Positions 6,023-11,401 of a stretch of DNA of 11,401 nt are shown here, in pieces. Source of the stretch: DATKMG01 sp035541995. GTDB taxonomy: Bacteria; Acidobacteriota; Terriglobia; Versatilivoradales; Versatilivoraceae. The DNA lies in assembly GCA_035541995.1 (NCBI GenBank), contig DATKMG010000245.1, forward strand, positions 1 through 11,401, written 5' to 3'. Position 1 is the stretch's first letter. The number at the start of each line of letters is the position of its first letter. The position numbers and the translations under genes are program-made. The notes beneath the pieces are model-generated. The model worked only from the letters and a program-made list of their open reading frames with translations. It was not told where the DNA came from and did not search any database.

Positions 6023-8710
6023 TCATTGTTCTTTCACCTCTGCATCCCAGTTCAACACCACAGTGATGGGCTCGGACGATGGAGTATCCGTAGCAAAAAG
6101 AAATCGCTTGCCGTCGGGTGTAACCCCCCAACGGAAGGACTGAAATTCATTTCCACTGGTGTGAGCCCCGGGAACCTGGAACAAGACCTTGGGAACACCA
6201 GCCTTAAAAATCGAGCCCGAGCTTATGTCCACGGCCATCAATTTTCCATCGAATGCAAGATAAAACAACTCACGGCCGTCTCGGCTCCAGTGAGGCTGGT
6301 TGCCGCCATCGCGCGAGATCCGAGTTTTGCTCCCACCGTCTGGTGGACGAGGAAAAGGTTGAACATAGATCTCAGATCTGCCCGTTTCGTCAGACGCGTA
6401 AGCGATCCATTTAGTGTCGGGAGAGAATTGGCCCTGGCCTTCATTGAAGTCTGCATTGGCAAAGGGCGCAGCAGAACCAGAGGGGTTTCCGTCACTTGCT
6501 AGCGGAACAACCCATAAATCGGCCTTGGTTCTGGCATCCTGCTTCGTATAAAGCAGGAATCGTCCGTCGCGCGACCAATCGTTCGGACACTTTTGATCCT
6601 GCGCTGGCCCAATCAACACCTGCTCTCTTTCCCCGCCATTGGCAGCTTTCTGATAAATCCCACCCCCACTACCTCGCCATGCCGCAAACGCCACTCGTCT
6701 GCCCTCTGGTGACCAGACTGGTGCCTCATCGGGGAAGAGGTCAAAGGTGAAGGGCCTGCTCACATCACGACCCAGGTCATGTAGCCAGATACCCGGGGCA
6801 GGCTTTCCCGGGCTGACTCGGGTGGTGGCCAATTGGCTTCCGTCCGGTGAGAGTGCAAGATCTGTGTACATGTATGGCCCGGGCTCACCCACACCACCCA
6901 TTTCCTTGCCGTACCTGTCAAACCAGCTAAGTCTTGAAATCCAGTTCCCCGTCCGATAAGCCAGGACTCCATTCGCCGACATGGAAAAGAATGCAGAAAG
7001 CATGAAGCTCCCGACTTGTTTGGCAATCGGAATCGGAATAGGCTCACCCGTGGGTTCCAGTCGTCGCGCATCGAACGGCTGAGCCAGCAGACTGTCCTCG
7101 CGTATGAATAGCAGACGGCCCATCGCCCCTTCATCAGACGGCGCATAGCCAGCCATAAGCGATGTGGCAATAATGCGTTTGGAACTTTGCAGCTCGGGTT
7201 TAGCATCAAGCGATCCGATGAAAATGCCTGAATTTTCAGGTGCTCTCAGATAAACAAAATGGCGTCCGTCCGGAAGAAACGACGGGAAAACGTGGACTTC
7301 ATTGCGCCCACCTGTAGTCGTAATGAAGCTGGGAACACCGCCTGTTGCTGGAACCTGCACAATGCCATTCCCGGTGGTGCCGAAGATGATAACGTCTTCC
7401 CGGCTCCACGAGCCGCCAAGGACAAACTCCCGGGTATCACAAATATCTTGTGGAGGCCTGCCGGAGATGTCGATTTTCTTCAGCTTGGTTCCGGCTTGAA
7501 ATCCGATAAACCGGTTGTCAGGTGACCAGAATAACGGCGCCCCGTGGACATTCTCCGTGCCCGGCAGTGGACGGGGTTCGAGCGAATCCAACGGGCGAAT
7601 CCAGAGCAGATTGCGACCGTCCGCACTTGGCGCCACAAAGGCGAGCTGGCGTCCATTCGGTGATAGCGCGAAGTGACCAGCAGACGGCAGACGAATCTCG
7701 AAGCGTACAGGCGGCGCGGCGGGGGGTTTTGTGCCCCGATAAAAGACGGCAGTTACTACCGAGGCAGCCCCCAGCAGAGCCGCGATAGCCCAGCCTACCC
7801 ACTGTCGCCTTTTCTTTTGAGTCCCCGCCGGCGCTGGGATTCCTGTCTGTGTAGAGGACTCCGCAGTCCACTCCAATTCGTGAGCCAGGTCACTAGCTGA
7901 TTGCCAGCGCTGCTCCGGATCTTTGGCTAGGCAGCAACGAACAGCATGCTCCAGGGCCGGAGGGGTCAGCGGTTTCAAGCTGCCGATCGGCACTGGTTCC
8001 TTCTCCAGGATGGCCGAAGCCACACTGAGCTGGCTCTTCCCCTGGAACGCCCGCTGACCCGTCACCATTTCATAAAGGACGGCCCCCAGAGAGAAGATAT
8101 CGCTGCGGGCATCCAGACCCTTCCCTTCTAGTTGCTCCGGCGCCATGTATTGAAACGTGCCCACAATGGTGCCTTCTTCCGTAACCGGCGGGGTATGGGA
8201 GGCAGCCGTCAGCGTGGCTACTGTCGCCAGCGGGGTGACCGGCTTGGCCAGCCCGAAGTCGAGCAGCTTGGCGCCCGTCGAGGTCAGCATGATGTTGCCC
8301 GGCTTGAGATCACGATGAGCTACCCCGCTATGGTGCGCTTTGCCCAGTGCCTCGGCCAGTTGTGCTCCATACTTCAGCACCTGCCCCACAGGTAGAGGTC
8401 CTTTTTCCAGCCGCCTGGCCAGGGTCTCCCCTTCCAGGTACTCCATGATCAGGTAATCCAATCCGTCGTGGTGGCCGACGTCATGGAGCACGCAGATGTG
8501 GGGATGATTCAAGCTGGAGATAATCCGAGCTTCCCGCTCGAAGCGCTGCTTGCGCACCGGGTCAGTGGAAAAATGCGGTGGTAGGATCTTGATCGCAACG
8601 GTGCGCTCCAGCCGTGTGTCCTTTGCCCGGTACACTTCTCCCATACCACCCACACCCAGGAGCGACTGAACCTCATAGGGCCCAAGTTTTGTACCCGCTG
8701 ATAATGTCAT
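6023..8710 (-). CDS. Membrane-anchored Hanks-type Ser/Thr protein kinase with WD40/TolB-like sensor propeller
   Basis: This 895-residue receptor-like kinase has its catalytic domain at about 12-280, cytoplasmic. All key elements are visible: the glycine loop GVGGMGEVY (19-27), VAIK with K41, the helix-C glutamate candidate E60, the catalytic loop HRDLKPGN (132-139), DFG (151-153) and APE (190-192). HRD with a preceding Arg suggests control by activation-loop phosphorylation; the loop (157-185) is rich in Thr/Ser. A basic KKRRQ and one hydrophobic helix (about 304-324) cross the membrane. The rest (about 345-890) carries repeats such as LSPNGRQLAFV, WSPDNRFIGF, LSPDGSQLATT, WSRDGRFLLY and FSPDTKWIAYASDE, typical of a TolB/WD40-like propeller, probably periplasmic. 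It should sense an extracytoplasmic cue or scaffold partners. Substrates are unknown. The ATG at 8710 is the start. The gene diverges from the PLD gene and has no kinase-specific phosphatase next to it. Confidence 0.94.
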   Translation of the reverse strand: MTLSAGTKLGPYEVQSLLGVGGMGEVYRAKDTRLERTVAIKILPPHFSTDPVRKQRFEREARIISSLNHPHICVLHDVGHHDGLDYLIMEYLEGETLARRLEKGPLPVGQVLKYGAQLAEALGKAHHSGVAHRDLKPGNIMLTSTGAKLLDFGLAKPVTPLATVATLTAASHTPPVTEEGTIVGTFQYMAPEQLEGKGLDARSDIFSLGAVLYEMVTGQRAFQGKSQLSVASAILEKEPVPIGSLKPLTPPALEHAVRCCLAKDPEQRWQSASDLAHELEWTAESSTQTGIPAPAGTQKKRRQWVGWAIAALLGAASVVTAVFYRGTKPPAAPPVRFEIRLPSAGHFALSPNGRQLAFVAPSADGRNLLWIRPLDSLEPRPLPGTENVHGAPLFWSPDNRFIGFQAGTKLKKIDISGRPPQDICDTREFVLGGSWSREDVIIFGTTGNGIVQVPATGGVPSFITTTGGRNEVHVFPSFLPDGRHFVYLRAPENSGIFIGSLDAKPELQSSKRIIATSLMAGYAPSDEGAMGRLLFIREDSLLAQPFDARRLEPTGEPIPIPIAKQVGSFMLSAFFSMSANGVLAYRTGNWISRLSWFDRYGKEMGGVGEPGPYMYTDLALSPDGSQLATTRVSPGKPAPGIWLHDLGRDVSRPFTFDLFPDEAPVWSPEGRRVAFAAWRGSGGGIYQKAANGGEREQVLIGPAQDQKCPNDWSRDGRFLLYTKQDARTKADLWVVPLASDGNPSGSAAPFANADFNEGQGQFSPDTKWIAYASDETGRSEIYVQPFPRPPDGGSKTRISRDGGNQPHWSRDGRELFYLAFDGKLMAVDISSGSIFKAGVPKVLFQVPGAHTSGNEFQSFRWGVTPDGKRFLFATDTPSSEPITVVLNWDAEVKEQ

Positions 8711-8721
8711 ATGTGCGCCCC

Positions 8722-8727
8722 ATTATA
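8722..8727 (-). promoter_or_regulatory. -10 box (TATAAT) of the kinase gene, very close to the start codon
   Basis: On the minus strand TATAAT ends only 11 bases before the kinase ATG. A transcript starting 5-8 bases downstream of it would have a leader of just a few bases. The GGGG that could serve as ribosome binding site would then lie outside or at the edge of the RNA. No good -35 box is seen 17 bases upstream; GGTGAT is the nearest. The match may be chance, with the true promoter farther up in 8728-8900. Confidence 0.4.
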
Positions 8728-8823
8728 GTTGAGCGGGACCCGTCATCACCAGAATTGTTGCAGGTTGGTAGTCATGGTCTTTGAAAACTTTCTGCTCCTC
8801 CGACCAGACTACGTTACAATAAC

Positions 8824-8881
8824 CCCAACTATTAATTCCTCGATTTGAATCTAAGTTGGGTTCTTCGCCTAAGGGCGCGTT
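8824..8881 (+). other. Leader repeats ahead of the PLD gene
   Basis: CCCAACT (8824-8830) can pair with AGTTGGG (8854-8860), and a small hairpin CGCC-TAAG-GGCG follows at 8866-8877. The 11-mer AAGGGCGCGTT at 8871-8881 is repeated exactly at 8924-8934, inside the first codons of the PLD gene. A TACAAT at 8815-8820 could be a -10 box, which would put these hairpins into the leader RNA. The function is unknown and may be nil. Confidence 0.3.
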
Positions 8882-8890
8882 TCTGCTCTC

Positions 8891-8895
8891 GGGGG
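8891..8895 (+). promoter_or_regulatory. Ribosome binding site deciding the PLD start
   Basis: GGGGG lies nine bases before ATG 8905. The same frame opens 20 codons earlier with TTG at 8845, but that codon has no purine-rich site before it. The extra residues are basic and unlike the following beta-sandwich. The ATG is therefore the preferred start. Confidence 0.6.
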
Positions 8896-8904
8896 CATAC
8901 AGAC

Positions 8905-11022
8905 ATGGCCAATTCAGGCGTACAAGGGCGCGTTATCTATGCGGGAACAAACGACGGAATTCCGGATCTTGAAGTGACTGCCGTCGACTTTGATCCTTTT
9001 TTCTCCGAAGATGCCCTAGGATCGGCGAAGACCGATCAAGACGGCAACTTCAAGATTCCCTACTCTCCAGATCGCTACAGTGAATGGATACTGGACAGAG
9101 AACCAGACATCGTCGTGCGTGTTTATGGCCCCGGGCTTCGTTTGCTGCATGAAACGACTGAGCAAAGCGACGTCAAAGATACCATCCTCACAATTGCCAC
9201 TATAGAGATTCATCGCGCCAACATCGAAGGGTGGCTGGTCACGAATGCGACCCTTGATCCGGTCAACCCAAGCCTCGATCCGCAAAAAGGCACTCCAGTA
9301 ACGTGGACCCAAGGCAACCAGGTAGAGATTCTTAAAGACGGAGTGACCATGTTCCCGATGCTGACTGACGCCGTTGCCCAGGCCCAGCATACGATCAATT
9401 TTATGAACTTGCACTTCTGGCTGGGAGAGAACCTGATCACAGAGTTTGATGAGACATTCATTCCGGATCACCCGCAAGAAGGCGTGCCCGTGATAGGGCA
9501 GAGAATTCACGAGATCCTGAAGAATAGAGCCGCAAGCCTTACATCCACCAATATTCTGGTTCATGACGTTCCTTTCGTTGACCAAATACCTGTCATTTCC
9601 TACCTCCTGCGACGCTTTGTCGACATGAATCCAGATACCTTTGATGAGGTCAAGGACTATTTCCAGGGAAGCAAGGTCAATGTTCGGGGCCTGCCCCACC
9701 TCCTCTCATTACTGCATGCCAAAGCGGTTGTGATTGACGGGACAACCGCCTTCGTCCTGGGCTCACCGGTCTCACAATCCTATTTCAATGACAAGCTCCA
9801 CTTGATTCATGACGCCCGGCACGAGGGTTCGCTCAATCATGACGTCAGCATCAAGGTCAGCGGTCCGGCAGTGGAATTCATAGACAGGACCTTTACTACA
9901 CTGTGGAATGCGGCAGATTCATCCGCATCCGCTCTTTCCCCGACTACTGGTCAGGCCCCAGTGGAACAGCCGGGGCTTGGGTTACAAATTGTCCGAACCC
10001 TTCCAGGCGATAATTTCACGGCATCCCATACGGGAGGCAAGGCAATCCCCTTTGGTGAAACTGGCAGTCTGGAAGCCTATCAACGCGCCATAGCCAAAGC
10101 GACCAAGTTCATCTATATCGAAGATCAGTACTTTACGGTCCCCGAAATCTTCACTGCGATGCTCCGTCGCATGAAGCAGGTTCCCAGTTTGGAGATCATT
10201 CTGGTCATGAATCCGAAGCCGGATATCCCTGGTTATCCGGAAAAACAGATTCAACTTTTGAAACAGTTCCAGAAGGAATTGGAAGGTGTGATTGGAGCAG
10301 CCGGAGTTGAAAAACAGTTGGGAGTTTATTCGATCTGGAGCTGCGACGAACAAAAACCGCGATATGAAATTATGCCGATTTACGTTCATGCCAAGGACGC
10401 GATCGTCGACGATATCTGGGCAACCATAGGCAGCACGAATGTAGATGGGGCATCGATGAATCAGTTAGAGATTCAAACCATCGTGCAGGGGAAGCTCGCG
10501 GATGCAGTGGAACATGGCAGTTTGTGGAAAAGGATACTGCTTGGTGTGCTCATGACTATTATGAGTCCGCTGGTGATTGCATTGGCCTGGGTGTCCAAAA
10601 TCGGCTTTGCCAGGCCCACGCAACATGCCAATCCGGAGCAGTCCAAACAGCCGACCCGCTCTTCGGAACTCAATGTCGTGATTTGCGAAAAGGATCCTGA
10701 TCCATCCGTCCCCAGCCAGACCATTGTTCAATTTCGGGAGGATTTATGGAAGGAACACCTTGGTTTTGAATTGACCCTTCCCACACCGGTGAACGGTTGG
10801 GTTGAGGTCTGGAACAATCGGGCAGCGGAAAAACTCGACAGTCTCAAAACGGATCCCAAAAAAGCGATGAGCGACAGGACAAGACAGCCGGCAAAAATCC
10901 TGAAGTGGCAACCGGAAATCGAGCCGGAGAATTATCTGCGGTCCTTGGGGATTGAGACCACCAACTTGAAGATACGTTCGAAAGCCGACGCCTTCGATTT
11001 CAAAAAGGGGAAATGGCGATAG
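8905..11022 (+). CDS. Phospholipase D superfamily protein (two HKD motifs) with N-terminal beta-sandwich
   Basis: This 705-residue protein should hydrolyse or transfer phosphodiester head groups, most likely of phospholipids. Residues 1 to about 100 look like a transthyretin/carboxypeptidase-regulatory-type beta-sandwich (GVQGRVIYAG, AKTDQDGNFKIPY). The catalytic part has two complete HxKxxxxD motifs: H271-K273-D278 and H495-K497-D502. The second is followed by the usual GSTN (509-512). The first is followed by GSPV (286-289), so the customary Asn is missing there. IYIEDQYF and the preceding repeat unit are typical of two-domain PLDs that act as a monomer. A hydrophobic stretch at about 544-563 after HKD2 may touch or span a membrane. 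There is no signal peptide, so it is probably cytoplasmic or exported by another route. The next gene starts 18 bases downstream. The substrate could also be a nucleic acid, but the two-HKD layout and YIEDQYF favour lipids. Confidence 0.9.
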   Translation: MANSGVQGRVIYAGTNDGIPDLEVTAVDFDPFFSEDALGSAKTDQDGNFKIPYSPDRYSEWILDREPDIVVRVYGPGLRLLHETTEQSDVKDTILTIATIEIHRANIEGWLVTNATLDPVNPSLDPQKGTPVTWTQGNQVEILKDGVTMFPMLTDAVAQAQHTINFMNLHFWLGENLITEFDETFIPDHPQEGVPVIGQRIHEILKNRAASLTSTNILVHDVPFVDQIPVISYLLRRFVDMNPDTFDEVKDYFQGSKVNVRGLPHLLSLLHAKAVVIDGTTAFVLGSPVSQSYFNDKLHLIHDARHEGSLNHDVSIKVSGPAVEFIDRTFTTLWNAADSSASALSPTTGQAPVEQPGLGLQIVRTLPGDNFTASHTGGKAIPFGETGSLEAYQRAIAKATKFIYIEDQYFTVPEIFTAMLRRMKQVPSLEIILVMNPKPDIPGYPEKQIQLLKQFQKELEGVIGAAGVEKQLGVYSIWSCDEQKPRYEIMPIYVHAKDAIVDDIWATIGSTNVDGASMNQLEIQTIVQGKLADAVEHGSLWKRILLGVLMTIMSPLVIALAWVSKIGFARPTQHANPEQSKQPTRSSELNVVICEKDPDPSVPSQTIVQFREDLWKEHLGFELTLPTPVNGWVEVWNNRAAEKLDSLKTDPKKAMSDRTRQPAKILKWQPEIEPENYLRSLGIETTNLKIRSKADAFDFKKGKWR

Positions 11023-11040
11023 GTCAACCGAACATACCTC

Positions 11041-11401
11041 ATGGCAAACTCAACTACTGACCTGGCAGTCGGGCTCGGCAAACTATTGTCGTTGTTGCAA
11101 GAGGCATTTCAGGGTTCAGCCACGACCAAAGCCTTCGTCAACTTTCTGGGTTGGGATCTGCCTCCCGGATTGGAAGAGATAGGGCTAGCTGGGGTCGATC
11201 TCACAGTGTTTTTGGAAAAGCTCGAGATCGTTCTGGAATCCACTGAAGACGAATGGGGAGACGAGATTCTCATGGCGAGTCGTATAGCTGACCTCGCTAT
11301 CGCCATGAGCAATTTGGTCGAAGAGATTCAGCATTTCTCCCAAGAACTCCCTACACAGCTTGCGCAATATGGGGACTATGTATCCCGCACCAAGATCCAC
11401 G
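11041..11401 (+). CDS. Unrecognised protein, N-terminal 120 residues only (runs off the window)
   Basis: An ATG at 11041, 18 bases after the PLD stop codon, opens a frame with no stop up to the right edge. The product starts MANSTTDLAVGLGKLLSLLQ and reads as mostly helical and acidic. Its hydrophobic/acidic patterns (FVNFLGWDLPPGLEEIGL, DLTVFLEKLEIVLE) look like real protein with conserved Trp, Gly and Pro. There is no signal peptide or membrane helix in this part. The ribosome binding site is weak (AGG at 11021-11023 is too far), so translation may be coupled to PLD. The first residues MANS match those of the PLD protein. I do not recognise the family with confidence. It vaguely recalls N-termini of very large DUF-type proteins, which is a guess. 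Shorter open frames on the minus strand look like shadows. Confidence 0.75.
   Translation, partial: MANSTTDLAVGLGKLLSLLQEAFQGSATTKAFVNFLGWDLPPGLEEIGLAGVDLTVFLEKLEIVLESTEDEWGDEILMASRIADLAIAMSNLVEEIQHFSQELPTQLAQYGDYVSRTKIH

Noticed and set aside
9016..9699. Long minus-strand open frame (227 codons) inside the PLD gene
   Set aside because: It is a shadow of the clearly coding plus-strand PLD frame, and its product has no recognisable motif.
8905..11401. PLD and partner as a phage-defence system
   Set aside because: There is no nuclease helicase, Toll-like, nucleotide-sensing or other defence partner in view. The PLD type resembles lipid enzymes rather than the single-HKD nucleases of defence islands.

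Overview
The window looks like chromosomal DNA from a member of the Acidobacteriota or a close relative. This is an inference from gene style, not from a marker gene. The pointers are a very long Hanks-type Ser/Thr kinase fused through one membrane helix to a WD40/TolB-like propeller, an ECF sigma factor overlapping a small Cys-rich protein gene, a short secreted beta-barrel protein, and moderately GC-rich coding DNA. I see no rRNA, tRNA, CRISPR array, transposase or phage gene.

Layout. (1) 249-1188: an ECF sigma factor and, overlapping it by 11 bases, a 115-residue Cys/His-rich protein that may be its regulatory partner. (2) 1303-1971, minus: a small outer-membrane beta-barrel protein with a signal peptide and a clear -10 box. 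(3) 2284-3411: an exported beta-propeller protein of the lactonase/YncE type, divergent from the barrel gene. (4) 3412-4127: 716 bases without a convincing gene but with unusually many inverted repeats. These are a 100-base cloverleaf-like palindromic element (3551-3650), a pair of mutually exclusive stems ending in a T-run (3750-3850), and a small symmetrical element bounded by 10-base direct repeats (3872-3960). (5) 4128-5876: a ClC-type chloride/proton antiporter with two C-terminal CBS domains. (6) 6023-8710, minus: the receptor-like kinase, convergent with ClC. (7) 8905-11022: a two-HKD phospholipase D superfamily protein with an N-terminal beta-sandwich, divergent from the kinase. (8) 11041 to the window edge: the first 120 residues of an unrecognised protein, 18 bases downstream of the PLD gene and probably in one operon with it.

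The neighbourhood reads as envelope and signalling functions: a sigma factor, a membrane-spanning sensor kinase, an ion antiporter, a surface barrel and an exported propeller. No single pathway joins them. The tightest linkages are sigma factor with Cys-rich protein, and PLD with the truncated downstream gene. The least explained DNA is the intergenic region before ClC. The least explained protein is the one cut by the right edge.
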